A DNA stretch of 64,000 nt, from positions 11,645,528-11,709,527 of the forward strand of contig NC_063184.1 of NCBI RefSeq assembly GCF_023159225.1, in the 5' to 3' direction. The notes under the pieces were generated by a model. It searched no databases, was not told where the DNA came from, and worked only from the letters and a program-made list of their open reading frames with translations. Positions 25,028 through 36,989 of the stretch are shown one piece after another. The stretch is from Perognathus longimembris pacificus (lineage: Eukaryota; Chordata; Mammalia; Rodentia; Heteromyidae). The stretch's first letter is position 1, and the number at the start of each line of letters is the position of its first letter. Position numbers and translations under genes: made by a program.

Positions 25028-26214
25028 AGGAATATTATTTATTGATAAATGCTTCAAAATCAATAACAAACCAGAATGTATTCCTGCAGGAAAAAGAAAA
25101 AAAGAAATCCAACAAGTATGATGACTGTGTTTTATTGATCACCTGGGACAAGGACCGCATGGAAAGCTGTCTAGATGTGTTTACATGTGAATCTCTCTTT
25201 TTTAGAAATTAGATTATATAATCTTAAAACATAGCCACAACATGCTAAAACTTTATTATGTGCGAGAAAATTTAAAGCTTTTTAAACCCTAATCTGTAAA
25301 ATTCAGCATTTGTCTTTTATATATGAGACAATAAAAAATTGAAGAGATTAAGCGAGCTTCCCTAGGTCATATTTGGTAAAATGCAAGCATTCTATGCCTA
25401 ATATGCAGAAGAAACTTACCTATCCTTAACAGAATTATCTATGGCAGCATTATAATTTGGGGTTGTTTTCTTAGCTCTACAGGACTACCTATTGTTAGTT
25501 GGTATTTAAGAACGCTTTTTATTTCTTGCTCAGGAGACATGCCAAAATGACCAGATCATCAAGTATTGGCTTTTTAGATATAATGTAATGATTATGCCTC
25601 GTAAAATGTCAGTAGCATGAGCAGAGAAGAGTTATAAATCACAAGGAGAAAACCTAACCTGTTTGCCCATCTCATTAAGTGAAAAGCACTCCTCAAAAAC
25701 TAATAACAATCAGGGCATGGACACTGAGAAATGGTGATTACTTCCAGTCCCTGTTCTGCAAGGAGGACTGATAATGAAATTAAATATGCAGAATTCTGAG
25801 TGCACCTAGTTCATAATGACTTAACCTTGCATTTAAAGACTAGGTAGGGTAATTGCTAAAGCCCTGCTGCCGAAATGCTGTTATGCCACTGGAATATATT
25901 AGAAATTGTAAATGGAGCCCGTGCAGAGGAAAAAAGAGACTTATCTAGGAAATAGCCCAGTGATCTCTTGGACTAAGAGATTTTATGTCTGTAGAGACAA
26001 ATTTTGGAGTTAGCACCCACAATCTTATCACATATCACCTGGCAGGCACTGCCTCCAATATTGCTGAATTTCTGCACCTGTCTACACACAATTGATTTTC
26101 CTTTGCAAAAGAACACTATCAACCTGATCAGTGAGCATTTTCCACCTTTATCCTCTACTCACTATTAAGAGAGGAATGAGGGATGGATATAGTCAGACTG
26201 TTCTATGTGCCAAT
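25028..26214. other. single-copy noncoding DNA
   Basis: No gene or repeat recognised. Confidence 0.4.
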
Positions 26215-26385
26215 GTGAAAATGGAATCAGGTAAGTTGAGGGGAGGGCCGGGGTGGGGAGGGATGGGAATGGTGGAAGGGATGACGCTGATCAGGATGCA
26301 TTGGACTCCTAAGCCGGCATGTTGGAATGAAACTCTTTGTACAACTTTTTAAAGATAATAAAAATCAATTTAATAAGCAAGAAAA
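26215..26385 (+). mobile_element. L1 3'UTR-like fragment
   Basis: G-rich stretch, then 'gggatgacgctgatcaggat', 'gaatgaaactctttgtacaa' and an AATAAA with A-rich end. The same pattern appears inverted at 39.7 kb, and in part at 55.7 and 61.8 kb, marking a shared L1-type 3' end. Confidence 0.55.
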
Positions 26386-26621
26386 AAGTGCCTCTCTAGT
26401 GTTTAATTGACAAGATAACAAGACAAGACATTTTTATACACATTAGCCATGAAAGATTATAAAGGATCTTCATACCAGGGAGCAGGAATGTTGGTACCGT
26501 CTTAAAACTCTGCCCATCTCATTTGTCTTGAGAACGATAGACTGCATGGTCGGGAGTTGAATGTGTGGCTAGCTATTCAGTTACAAACACAAGATGTATA
26601 ATTCTGTTTTCTTTCTTTCTT

Positions 26622-27034
26622 CTCTGCACTGGTTCTGGGGCTTGAACCCAGTCCTGGACACTGTCTCTAATCTTTTGAGGTCAAGGCTAGTGCTCTACTA
26701 CTTGAGTCACAAGCTCCCATTTCTGGCTTTTTTGGTAATATCTCAGGTTGACTTCCAGGGCTGGGAATATGGCCTAGTGGATAGAGTGCTTGCCTCACAT
26801 ACACGAAGCCCTGAGTTTGATTCCTCAGCAACACATAAACAGAAAAAGCCAGAAGTGGCGCTCAAGTGGTAAAGTGCAAAAAGAAGCCAGGAACAGTGCT
26901 CAGGCCCTAAGTTCAAGCCCTAGGACTGGCAGAAAAACAAACAAACCAAGAACAGGTTGGCTTCCAACTGTGATCTTTAGGTCTCACCCTCCTGATTAGC
27001 TGCGATTGCAGATGTGAGCCACCACCTCCCAGCT
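26622..27034 (-). mobile_element. B1-Geo SINE split by an IDL-Geo insertion
   Basis: The Geo half and linker occupy about 26622-26757 and the B1 half resumes at about 26953-27034 ('attgcagatgtgagccacca'). The interruption is a plus-strand IDL-Geo. Confidence 0.85.
26744..26966 (+). mobile_element. IDL-Geo SINE nested in B1-Geo
   Basis: Body about 26758-26952 with head 'gggctgggaatatggcctag' and an A-rich tail. TSDs CAGGTTGACTTCCA (26744-26757) and CAGGTTGGCTTCCA (26953-26966) differ by one base. The Geo half has lost part of 'gtggctcaagtgg'. Confidence 0.92.
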
Positions 27035-27065
27035 TGATTTTGTTTCCCTTTATCTCCTCCATTTG

Positions 27066-27253
27066 TTTCTTTCTTTTCCCTTCCTTCCTTCCTTCCTTCC
27101 TTCCTTCCTTCCTTCCTTCCTTCCTTCCTTCCTTCCTTCCTTCCTTCCTTCCTTCTTTCCTCCCTTCCTCCCTCCCTTCCTCCCTCCCTTCTCCCTCTCT
27201 TTCCTCCCCCCTTCCTCCCCCTTCCTCCCTCCTTCCCTCCCCCCTTCCTCCTT

Positions 27254-27277
<24 letters not shown>
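27066..27277. repeat. 212-bp homopyrimidine (CCTT)n/(CT)n tract
   Basis: Uninterrupted pyrimidine on the plus strand: (CCTT)n, then mixed CCT/CCCT units, then (CT)n. Long frames across it are artefacts. Confidence 0.97.

Positions 27278-27315
<38 letters not shown>
27277..27315. repeat. (CA)n microsatellite
   Basis: About 19 CA units directly continuing the CT tract. Confidence 0.97.
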
Positions 27316-27316
<1 letters not shown>

Positions 27317-28899
27317 ACAGTTTGCAGTTTAGACTACGTATTCTCTGCCTCAGCAGGCCGTTTTCATTGCTTTCTGATTTTGCAGTAGCGGTCACCAAGC
27401 CCGGAGCCCAGGAGTACTCTGTGTTTATCAAAGAAACCTGTGTTTTAAAGGGACGCCCCTTAAATGTCCATACACGCTGTGGCCCACTTAAAATGTTTCT
27501 GTTTGTTCTGATGTTCAAAGTAAAAGCAGAAGGAACTCCTCTCACTGGTAGGTGCAGGCGTAGATGGAGGCCTGATAGTTACCATCATCTCATGCCGTGT
27601 GCAGACTGGCTGAGTGAAAGCCCTGCGACACTTTCACCTGGCACGTTAGAGTGTGTGAACTGGCTGGGTGGACAAGGGTGAGTCACAAGTGGACAAGTTA
27701 TGAAGAAACTCCCACGACCCACACATACAGCTTTTAGGAAGTCCAGCCCTTCTGTGTATGCAGAAAAACTCAAAGTACTGGAATATAGCACTTCTCAACT
27801 GCCTTGAAATGGCCTGTTTCTACATCTGTCCCTTAGTCATGAAGTTAAGATTTGGTAACATCATCTCATATCTGTATTCAATATTTTCGCCTCATGCTAG
27901 ATTGCCAATTTGCTATTGATTAAAATACCACACACCCATGTGGTTTTACGTATATAATTTCATCCACTAATATATTTGATTATCATATAGGTATATTGTT
28001 TGGTGTAGGGTAGAGTATTATTCAGCACAGGGGGCTATTTAAACAAATAAATGACAAATCTAAGATTCACTGCTCAAGCACTTTGAGAGTTAGAGAGTAG
28101 CATGGATTCAGAGCAATTTATACCCCACTCTGTGGAATATTTGGGGGGTCTATATTTGTTTCCATACTCTGAGAAAAAAATGGGGGGAAATTGGGCATTT
28201 CTCATGAATAATGATGTCCTTATTCAGGAAAGGAGAATGGGATTTATACTGACTCCATGTCATGTATGCATCTTAATGTGAGAAGAAGCTGGAGCTGTGT
28301 CACCCACTTGACATCAGCTACCAGGGCATCTGTGACATCAGCAACGTCTCCACCCTTGCACGCAGAATTTCAAACTTAGGCCACAGGAGGACAACATGGA
28401 GGATCTGAGCCAAGCGCACCTTCACCTTAACTGTACCTTCGCCTGTTCTTTGAGCTGTGCTTGAGCTCATTTGTTGTAACACAGGAGAAAAGTGTGTAAA
28501 ACTAACAAGGAATCTTGCCATCCTCTGTGATTATAGGGACTCCTTCCTTACTGCACTGTCTAAGATTTGGTGGTCTTCATGCTTTATCTCATTGGCCCGG
28601 GCAAACTTCTATATTTCCTAAGATGTATTTTCTTACACCATTTTAGGTCATCTTTCATGATCATAGTTTATTGGAGACTTTATCCGCATTGCAAGTCACT
28701 TATTTTACCCAGTTAACGATAAGTTCAGTGGCAATATTAATAGTATCCACAATTGGAATTGCAACATATATTTTTGATAGTTAATATTGTTAAAATTATT
28801 TCTTAAAATTTGTTAGTTGATAAGTTAATATTGTTAACTTACATTTAGATAACAATTTAGAGCCGTCATACTAAAACTATAGCTTTCGGCCACCAGTAC
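27316..28899. other. single-copy noncoding DNA
   Basis: No gene is supported. AGTTAATATTGTTAA occurs twice (28779-28793 and 28823-28837). A slightly GC-richer patch lies at 28300-28480. Confidence 0.4.
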
Positions 28900-29110
28900 T
28901 AGACTTACCCGAGAACTTATCATAACTGCAGAATCCTAGGTATTTAAATGCTTAGATATCTAAATGCTTGATTCTAGAGTAATGTTTTTCACTAGTAGTT
29001 GATTAATATTTTAGAGGAGCTATCCTTGAAGTATATCCTTAGTCTAGGGTTCAGCATCAACATCCGGGAGCTTATCAGAGATGTAGATTCCCAGACTTTG
29101 CTCAAGATTT
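28900..29110. mobile_element. possible MER5-type DNA transposon remnants
   Basis: 'catccgggagcttatcagag' followed by 'atgtagattcccagactttg' (29055-29110) resembles a MER5/hAT-Charlie terminal segment, with a weaker echo at 28905-28945. From memory of the family only; short and diverged. Confidence 0.35.
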
Positions 29111-29214
29111 TACTGTGATATTTTGGGGGGGGGGGCATGGAAAAAACATAAGCTAAGAACAAGAGAGATAATCAAGTTCTCTTTATTGGACATCAATTGG
29201 TATAAAAGGGAGTC

Positions 29215-29226
29215 AAAAATCTAAAT
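29215..29226. repeat. target-site duplication of the PPIA retrocopy, left
   Basis: AAAAATCTAAAT, matched at 29990-30001 after the A tail of the retrocopy. Confidence 0.8.
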
Positions 29227-29989
29227 ATTCAGCTTTGCAGACGCCGCTGCAGCTAGTAGTTACCAGCTGCCAGCCATGGTCAACCCCACCGCGTTCTTCG
29301 ACATTGCCGCCCACGGCAAGCCCTTGGGCCGCGCGTCTCCTTCGAGCTATTTGCAGACAAAGTTCCAAAGACAGCAGAAAACTTCGGTGCTCTGAGCACT
29401 GGAGAGAATGGATTTGGTTATAAGGGTTCCTGTTTTCACAGGATTATCCCAGGATTCATGTGCCAGGGTGGTGACTTCAGATGCCATAATGGGACTGGTG
29501 GCAAGTCCATCTATGGAGAGAAATTTGAAGATGAGAATTTCATCCTGAAGCATACAGGTCCTGGCATCTTGTCCATGGCAAATGCTGGACCAAATACAAA
29601 TGGTTCCCAGTTTTTCATCTGCATTGTCAAGATTGATTGGTTGGATGGCAAGCATGTGGTGTTTGGGAAGGTGAAAGAGGGCATGGAAGTTGTGGAAGCC
29701 ATGCAGGGCTTTGGGTCCGGGAATGGCAAGACCAGAAAGAAGGTGACCATTGCCGACTGCAGCCAACTCTAACACATTTTACTTGGTTTATCATAACCAT
29801 TATCAGACCATTCCTTCTGTAGCTCTGGAGAGCACCCTTCCACCCCATCTGCTTGCAAATCCCCTGTAATCCATTTGTGCTCTCACTGCAGTTCTTTGGG
29901 TTCCATGTTTTCCTTATTTCCCTCTAAGTCTAGCTGGATTGCAGAGTTAAGTTTATGACTATGAATAAAAACTAAAGTTGTCTGTCAAA
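29227..29989 (+). pseudogene. PPIA: processed pseudogene of cyclophilin A
   Basis: An intronless copy of the mRNA for peptidyl-prolyl cis-trans isomerase A, a cytosolic protein-folding enzyme and the cyclosporin target. It keeps part of the 5'UTR, the start ATG (29276-29278), the whole coding length, stop (29770-29772), 3'UTR, an AATAAA at 29964-29969, a short A tail and a 12-bp TSD. A two-base GC insertion at about 29331-29336 shifts frame after the 'PLGR' motif, and translation would stop at 29393-29395 after 39 codons. Downstream the original frame is open to the end and retains catalytic and ligand-site residues: '[15 protein letters not shown]', '[14 protein letters not shown]'-type region and '[10 protein letters not shown]'. 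The C-terminus lacks the final Glu of human PPIA, as in mouse. A functional enzyme is not expected. The small number of changes suggests modest age. Confidence 0.97.
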
Positions 29990-30001
29990 AAAAATCTAAA
30001 T
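29990..30001. repeat. target-site duplication of the PPIA retrocopy, right
   Basis: Matches the left copy. The boundary is blurred by the A tail, so the exact length is uncertain. Confidence 0.8.
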
Positions 30002-30300
30002 TTTCTTTATGTATTATTTCCTCTGTATTTTTCCATATATTTTATGTATCATGTATCTTCATTTATATAATACATATATACACATCCTTTGTATGTATGG
30101 TAACAAGAGTTAATAATATCTGTTGCATGTATACCTGAATTTTGCTTAAATGTTATTAACACATCACACACATATACACACAAGATGACTGGTGATATGA
30201 TTATTGTTCATTAGTTCAACTGTGGTCATCTTTTTATAATGACACATTTATATATAACAATATACTATGCTGCATACCCACATACACATGTAGGTATGTA
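30002..30300. other. single-copy AT-rich DNA
   Basis: No feature recognised. Confidence 0.4.
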
Positions 30301-30528
30301 TGTATTTCCTTTTTTTTTTTTTGGCCAGTCCCGGGCTTTGGACTCAGGGCCTGAGCACTGTCCCTGGCTTCCTTTTGCTCAAGGCTAGCACTCTGCCACT
30401 TGAGCCACAGCGCCACTTCTGGCCGTTTTCTGTATATGTGGTGCTGGGGACTCGAACCCAGGGCCTCATGTATACGAGGCAAGCTCTCTTGCCACTAGGC
30501 CATATCCCCAGCCCTGTATTTGCTTTTT
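30301..30528 (-). mobile_element. IDL-Geo dimeric SINE
   Basis: Full-length minus-strand copy with T-run tail, Geo half, and IDL half ending 'ccatatccccagccc'. TSDs TGTATTTCCTTTTT (30301-30314) and TGTATTTGCTTTTT (30515-30528) differ by one base. Confidence 0.93.
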
Positions 30529-30742
30529 AAACCCATTCATCTGTCAAGAGAAACAGAGCTGGCTTCTAATTTTGCTATAAGTATGAAATCTTTCCCACAG
30601 GCTCATGTGTTATGTTCTTGTTCCTGGGCTGGTGGTGTTACTTTGGAAGGTTCTGGAAATTTTAAAAAGTGAGACCTAGCTGGAGGAAGTAGGTCACTAA
30701 GAGCAGGTCCTTGAGGTCACTTTGTTTCAGCCAGCTCCTTCC

Positions 30743-30780
30743 TCTCTGTCTCTCTGTCTCTGTCTCTGTCTCTGTCTCCG

Positions 30781-30812
<32 letters not shown>

Positions 30813-30818
30813 CCTCTG
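30743..30818. repeat. (TCTCTG)n hexanucleotide array
   Basis: About ten units of TCTCTG with one TCTCCG variant, ending in (TC)n. It lies within the pyrimidine-rich middle of the surrounding old repeat. Confidence 0.93.
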
Positions 30819-30860
30819 TTTTATATGCATCATCTCTCTCTTCTCAATTTCATGCTCTTG

Positions 30861-31129
30861 GCCACCATGATATTCCTTATCTTTTTTTTTTTTTTTTTTT
30901 TTTTGGTGCCAGTACTGGGGCTTGAACTCAGGACCTCATACTCTCCCTTGGCTTTTTCACTCAAGGCTGGAACTCTACCTACCACTTGACCCCCACGTCT
31001 GGCTTTTTGGTGGTTAGTTGGAGATAAGAGTCTTGTGGACTTGGCTGCTGGGGCAGACTTCAAACTTCGGTCCTGTGTAGTACAGATTACAGGTGTGAAC
31101 CATCAGCAACCGCTGCCACCATGATATTC
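30861..31129 (-). mobile_element. B1-Geo SINE with perfect 15-bp TSD
   Basis: T run (30882-30904), Geo half 'gtgccagtactggggcttga' and B1 half ending 'acaggtgtgaaccatcagca'. GCCACCATGATATTC is duplicated exactly at 30861-30875 and 31115-31129. It interrupts the older repeat. Confidence 0.95.
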
Positions 31130-31235
31130 TACCATCAACAGAGCCAAGGATTACATATGCCCAGAAATCTCTGAAACCATGACCCCAAAACTTAATAATT
31201 TCTCCTCTCAAGTGTTCTATGTATGCATTCAACTT

Positions 31236-31481
31236 ATTTAGCTCTGTGATATGCCAGATACTGATATGCATGCGATATGCACAAATTGCACCTTCTCCTA
31301 GCAGTAGGTACTTTGTAAAATTAAATATGACCACTCTATTCCCTGTTCCCCACCTTACTGTGCTCTATTTGTCTTTTGTCCAGGGAAGGTAAGGCTGGAA
31401 AGACATATATGTACATACAAAGAGGACCCCAGCTGACCCGTCACATCCTCACCAACTACCACTATGAACTCCTATTAGAAG
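31236..31481. other. single-copy noncoding DNA
   Basis: No feature recognised. Confidence 0.4.
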
Positions 31482-31712
31482 TGAGCACCAGTGGCTCATG
31501 CCTGTAATCTTAGCTGCTCAGGAGGCTGAGATGGGAGGATTGTGGGTTCAGAGCCAGCCTGGGCAGGAAAGTTTGTGAGAGACTCTTATCTCCAGTTAAC
31601 CACCAAAAAGCCAAAAGTGAGGCTGTGGTCCAAATGGAAAAGCGCTAGCCTTTGGCAAAAAAGGCAAAGGGACAGTGCTCAGGGCCCGAGTTCAAGTTCA
31701 GTACTGACTGTC
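31482..31712 (+). mobile_element. B1-Geo composite SINE
   Basis: Full-length: 'ggctcatgcctgtaatctta', 'gccagcctgggcaggaaagt', linker 'ctccagttaaccaccaaaaa', Geo half to 'gagttcaagttcagtactg'. Confidence 0.9.
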
Positions 31713-31719
31713 TGCCTGT

Positions 31720-31734
31720 TTCTCTCTCTCTCTT

Positions 31735-31795
<61 letters not shown>
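31720..31795. repeat. compound (CT)n(CA)n microsatellite on a SINE tail
   Basis: CT run of about 27 units (with TTTC interruptions) then about 11 CA units, starting just after the B1-Geo body. Confidence 0.95.
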
Positions 31796-31866
31796 AAGGA
31801 CAACTGTTCATGATATAATAGAGGCGAGAGATGAAAACATGATGTCAGTGGGAATTTTAAGAAATG

Positions 31867-32100
31867 AATACTCAGCTAGCGGCTATCCTACCTTCTTAGG
31901 AGACTGAGATCTGAGGAATGAGGTTCAAACTCAGCCCAGGTAGGAAAGTCTGTGAGACTCATCTCCAGTGAACCAACAAAATAGATGTAGAGGTATGCCT
32001 CTTTTGTTAGAGTGCTAGCTTTGAGTTGAAATCTTCAGAGATAAAGCCCAGGCCTTGAGTTCAAGCCCCAGAATTGCCACAGGTACACACAACAAAAGGA
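31867..32100 (+). mobile_element. B1-Geo composite SINE, diverged
   Basis: B1 half is damaged ('cggctatcctaccttcttag') but 'ggaaagtctgtgagactcat' and the Geo end 'cttgagttcaagccccagaa' are clear. Tail is CA/A-rich. Confidence 0.8.
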
Positions 32101-33952
32101 ATATTCAAAATACTACTAAGTGCGTTGTCATGTTTGGCTGCCATTGGGGGAGAGAAGGACAGGAGTAAAGAGTGGAGTCTGTACTACATTTTTACAGTAG
32201 ATAACAGATTTCCAAGAAAGATCATTGAAAAAAGAAAAAAATGAATTTGTTTTAAAGCTTATCTTCTGCTTTCTAATTTTGTTTATTTTGATTTCATTAG
32301 TTGATCTTTTAAGTCATTTGGCCTGGATTAAAATGAATAGTGACTTATTGATAAGAAAGGATTTTCTAATCATGGACTGACATATAGTTTTAGAGGAGAA
32401 TAAAATGTAGGTAGGTTCACAAGAGCAGAAGTTTAAAAAATATAGAATCATTCATTGTGTGACACCATGCATAGCTATTGGTCCTGTGTGGAGGAAAAAT
32501 GAGTCCTTTCTTTTTCATTAAAAAAAAAATCCATATAGATGTAGGCTGGAGAGGATGAAAGTGTCCGATTTTACATTTAAGGATTTGTGCTTTATGAGGC
32601 TTGATAAGTTAATGCCTCCTCCGGGGCTCTTCTGATGAGCCTATTGCACAGGTGGCCACTGAATTTATAGACACAATAACGGAGTGGGAGACATAGGGGC
32701 CGGCATCTTTGTGGCACATGGGTTGCAGCTGCCTGGGCCACTTAACAGCCGGCATAAGTTTTATGTGACAGAGCCACTTACTGAAACTCAGGAGACACTT
32801 GGGCCTGCTCCCCACGACCTGCTGCTTTCTCACCCCTTCCTTCCTCTAGCACAGGGCAGACAGGCTCTGAGAGCTGCTTTGTCAAACTCCAAAATGAGCA
32901 AATGAACGTATCATAATTTATAGCATTCTGGAGCCCCCTCGAACATCTGCTGAAGCAGCCTCACATTATAACACAGTAAATTGAGTTGAACAGTTATGGG
33001 ACTCCAAAACTTGGACAAACAACAACAGCTGATGTGCCTTTTTCTTAAAGAAGTTTGAAAAAAAAAAAGCCTGAGCTCTCACTTTTGCAAATAAAAACAA
33101 TTTTATCTTTAAAATCATAAAAGATGCTTATGTTCTTGTCATATTTGTGGACAGAGGTGGAATTCCATTAAGACCATTGGGTTATTGACAAACTTCATTG
33201 AAGATGCACCCAAAAAATAATCTCTTCATCTCACACATACACACTGCAACATGTGAAGGAGCAAGCAATGAACAAAAACTTCTAAAGACTGGGGGAGCTT
33301 CTGCCTGGGTTCACCGAAGCTACTGGTAAACTCAAAATGGATGTGTTCCAGAACACCACTGTTTAAAGGAAGAGATCTAATTTCTGGAAAGACAATGAGG
33401 AAAATAAGAGGGAGGGAGAGAGGAGGGAGAGGGGAAGGAGAGGATCTGAGGGAACAAGGTTCAAACTTGTTGAAACATTTGGCTCTTTTCAGGGGAAGCA
33501 AAATTAGAAACTGCTTGGAAATGGCCTGTTATTTGCATTGTCTGGAAGCTTGAACACTTTGAAGAGAGAAGGGAAGATATAAAGATGGTCAATGAGGTGA
33601 GGGGTGGCCTTGAATCCTTCATGATCTCCACTGGGAGATGGACAATCTTTAGCCTGATAGATGGGTGTTAGAGACTGACCAATCTCTGCCAAGATTCCTG
33701 CTTAAGGTAGCAGGCTGTCACAACTGGATGTGAGTATAGAGAAAGGGCATTTCAATACCAGACCATCCCCAGAGCCACTCCAATACCTCTGCAGCATGTT
33801 CTCAAAGCACAGGAATCTCCTTAAAGATAGATAAACAAGGGGAAATTCCTTGTCTTCCCAAACTCAGGATTAGTCTTTCCTATTCTTCCACTGCCTTTGC
33901 TTTGTAGGCTATTAATCTCCCCTCTGATCACTCCCATTTTCATCTTATTCAT
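32101..33952. other. single-copy block, GC-richer at 32.6-32.95 kb
   Basis: No gene is supported. The 32590-32940 stretch is denser in G and C and free of repeats, so it is one of the few places where a conserved regulatory element could hide; the sequence alone cannot show this. A purine-rich run lies at 33405-33450. Confidence 0.35.
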
Positions 33953-34043
33953 TTCTTTCTTTTATAAATTTAATTTTATTGTCAAGGTAATGTACAGAGA
34001 GGTTACAGTTACATATGTAAGGCATTTTTGTTGGTTCACTTCT
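33953..34043 (-). mobile_element. short L1 3' end
   Basis: 'attttattgtcaaggtaatg' and 'tacagagaggttacagttac' match the complement of the L1 3' terminus seen at 9.6 kb. Severely 5'-truncated. Confidence 0.75.
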
Positions 34044-34286
34044 CACAGAAAAAATATTCACAGATAGTTTCACATCCATATATATCTGTATGTGTATGTA
34101 TGTATATACACAGTTTTCCAGTTGCTTTTAATGATGACTTTTCCAAAAGGACATTTAGACAATTTTCTTGGGAATATTATCAATTCAAAAGATCCTTTCC
34201 ACCTTGAACAATATGTATGTAGAGCCAAGAAAAGTATTTCAGACCAACCAATTAGGGATATAATCTGAATGTAAATTTTCCCATTA

Positions 34287-34564
34287 AGATTAAAGGCCTA
34301 TACCAGGCCCACACCTATAATCCTCTACTCAGGAGGTTGAGGTCTGGGGATAGCAGTTTGAAGCTAGCTGGGCAAAATCGTTGGTGAGACAACTATCTCC
34401 AAAAGAAACTACTCAGAAGAAGCCAGAAGTGATGTTGTGGCTCAAATGATAGAGTGCTAGCCTTGAACAAAAGATGCTCAGGGACAGAACCCTGGCCCTG
34501 AGTTCAAGCCTCACAACTGGAGCGCGCGCATACACAGACACACAGAGACAGATTAAAAGCCTAT
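34287..34564 (+). mobile_element. B1-Geo SINE with 15-bp TSD
   Basis: B1 half 'cacacctataatcctctact', Geo half to 'gagttcaagcctcacaactg', then a GC/CA-alternating tail. TSDs AGATTAAAGGCCTAT (34287-34301) and AGATTAAAAGCCTAT (34550-34564) differ by one base and enclose the repeat tail. Confidence 0.92.
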
Positions 34565-34964
34565 TAAAAATTAATAACATACAGGAGGCTACGAGTGGCA
34601 TACTTATGCTTCCATGAGGTAATGTAGCAGCCAAGGAATGTGGATTCTGAAGGCAGGCATACCTGGGAGTCAATTCCAGCTTTTCTCTATAGTAAATACA
34701 TGCAGTATTGGGCAAGTTATTTTTCGTATGATATACAAATGTTAGGATTAACTGCAAATACGAATCAAACACTTCAAGCATGCTTAGCACAAACTTGATG
34801 TCTAATGCTTAATAATATGAATGAGCTTGCTACCAATAAATACATCATGCTTTGACAAAGTCAGACTTATTCCTGCAAGGTAAGAAGTTGTTATTCTCAT
34901 AGCACTCATGCGCCTTGGTTTATGGTGGCTGACTGCTAAGAATCCCTGGCAGAACACATTTTAG

Positions 34965-34969
<5 letters not shown>
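34565..34969. other. single-copy noncoding DNA
   Basis: No feature recognised. Confidence 0.4.

Positions 34970-34998
<29 letters not shown>
34970..34998. repeat. (TA)n microsatellite
   Basis: About 14 TA units. Confidence 0.95.
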
Positions 34999-35001
<3 letters not shown>

Positions 35002-35216
35002 TATACATCTTTTGAATGTCTCACAATTCCAATTATTTACCTTTCATATTGGTATTTCTCTTATCTACACAGAAAAGGGAGATAAAGTTATAAAGAAAAA
35101 CACATCAGGATGATATATTTCTCTTTTTTTGGTCCAAAAGTATTGCAGCATCTCATTAAAAGGATTGCAGTATCTCAGTAACATAGTTTATTTCCCTGGA
35201 TTTCCTGTTAGTTTTC

Positions 35217-35226
35217 GTGTGTGTGC

Positions 35227-35274
<48 letters not shown>
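35217..35274. repeat. alternating (GT)n(GC)n(GT)n tract
   Basis: A strictly alternating purine-pyrimidine run: GT units, about 8 GC units, then about 17 GT units. This is the classic sequence type able to adopt Z-DNA. Confidence 0.95.
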
Positions 35275-35276
<2 letters not shown>

Positions 35277-35480
35277 TCTGCCTTATTCTGAATTGGATAA
35301 CCTCAGTAATTTAATAGGCATTCATGTGACTATATCAACTTCAATTCTACAAACATTAATAGCATGTGAAGAGATTGGATTAGAGGGTAGTGATACCAGT
35401 ATGCATGTTAATAATAGAAAATTGGGTATCCATTAATTCAAGATTATGTGAATCGATTTATTATTGTTATTGTTATTATT

Positions 35481-35682
35481 GGGTGGTAGTGGGGTTTGAA
35501 CACTTGTGTTTGCTTGAAAAATGCTCTACTACATGAGCCATACCTCACCCCTTTTTGTTTTAGTTTATTTTTCAGATAAGAGTTTTTGCCTGAGTTGGCT
35601 TTAAGCCACAAATCCTTCCTGTATCCATCTACCTTATATTCACGGCATTGGGATTGCAGGCATGTGTTAGTATGCCCAGCTT
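35481..35682 (-). mobile_element. old B1-type composite SINE
   Basis: 'tagtggggtttgaacacttg' (right half) and 'gattgcaggcatgtgttagt' (B1 half) survive with heavy divergence. Confidence 0.6.
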
Positions 35683-35699
35683 GTTCTGTGAGACAGAAT

Positions 35700-35795
35700 T
35701 TTGCTTAATATTTTGGTCCCAGCTAGTTTTGACTAATGACCCCCTGTCTCTTCACATATAGCTGTGATTTCCCACTTGAGCCACCCCACCTGATC
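35700..35795 (-). mobile_element. possible decayed SINE fragment
   Basis: 'gctgtgatttcccacttgag' followed by 'ccaccccacctgatctt' resembles a degraded B1 end next to the previous SINE. Confidence 0.35.
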
Positions 35796-36600
35796 TTAAA
35801 TAAACTATTGTAACAAGCAGAATAGAGCCCCGAAGTAATTTCCACTGATACATCATTATTGATATGACAAGATGTATATGATATAGTTTTAATTAAAACA
35901 AAGGTCAAGATTGTATGACAATGTAATTTCTACACTGAAATTTCAGTAAAGCTCCTTTGTAGCTGGTAAAATTATGAGTAATTTTAAATTTCTTCCACTT
36001 GCCTTTCTTGTTTTCTAATTATCTACAGCAGACATGTATAACTGGGGATGTACCAGAATGATTTGCACATATTCCTCATCAATAATATTTCTGTTGGCAG
36101 AAGTATTTCGGTTGGTAGCAAGCTACAAGGTAAATTGAGTCTTGATTGACTTGATTTTTGTTTAACATCTATTGCTGAAGTCTTCATGTCAGTACATATT
36201 CATTAACCTCATTTTTTAATGTATGTTGTTTCACTACCGGAATGTGCAGAATTTAATCATCCCTCCCTTGATTGCTGATATGATTGATGCTATAATATAA
36301 TGACATATATAAGCCTCCATGTAGTTCATTGTAGGAGTGTTTACAAGAAAAATTTCTAGTAATAAATTACTAGACCAAAGAAAACATGAATACTAGTATG
36401 TTAGAAATATTAGAGCTTATGTTTTCCAAGGGCCCATTGAGAAATCTCTCATTTTATGCTCATAGCATCTTGATATGGTGTTCAAGTCACTATTTTCTTA
36501 GACATAGAGGACCCTGGTCATGATCCAGAGATGAATCATTGAAAATAGAGGCTCTGGCAAATGAGTGGCTAAGTTTAAATGAATGCAAATGACATGCAAC
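35796..36600. other. single-copy AT-rich DNA
   Basis: No feature recognised. Confidence 0.4.
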
Positions 36601-36989
36601 AAGAAATCTGCCCCAGACTGGGCAGTAGTGGCTCATGTCTGTTTTCTTAGCTGAGGCTGAGGTCTGAGGATCATGGTTCAAAGCCATCCTGGAAAGTCCA
36701 GGAGACTCTCATCTTCAATTAACCAACAGAAAACTGGAAGTGGCTCTGTGGCTCAAGTGGTAGAGCGCTAGCCTTGATCTGAAGAGCTCAAGGACAGCAC
36801 CCAGGCCCTGTGTTCAAGCCCTACAGCAGAAAGAAGAAGAAAGAAAGAAGAAGAAAGAAAGAGAAGAGAAGAAAGAAAGAGAAGAAAGAAGAGAAAGAAA
36901 GAAAGAAGAAAGAAAGAAAGAAAGAAAGAAGAAGAAAGGAAGGAAGGAAGGAAGGAAGAAAAAAGGAAGGAAGGAAGGAAGGAAGAAAT
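36601..36989 (+). mobile_element. B1-Geo SINE with expanded purine tail
   Basis: Body 36617-36832, then a 161-base all-purine tail (36828-36988) of GAA, GAAA and GGAA units in place of poly(A). Short direct repeats AAGAAAT at 36601-36607 and 36983-36989 may be the TSD, which would place the whole purine tract inside the insertion. Confidence 0.85.

Larger units (their letters stand above)
30575..31235 (+). mobile_element. old medium-length interspersed repeat, copy B (split)
   Basis: Second copy of the 6.7-kb repeat: 'ctggtggtgttactttggaa', 'gctggaggaagtaggtcact', pyrimidine-rich middle, 'ccatgatattc', then after an inserted SINE 'ctgaaaccatgaccccaaaa' and 'ctcctctcaagtgttc'. Class not assigned. 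Confidence 0.5.
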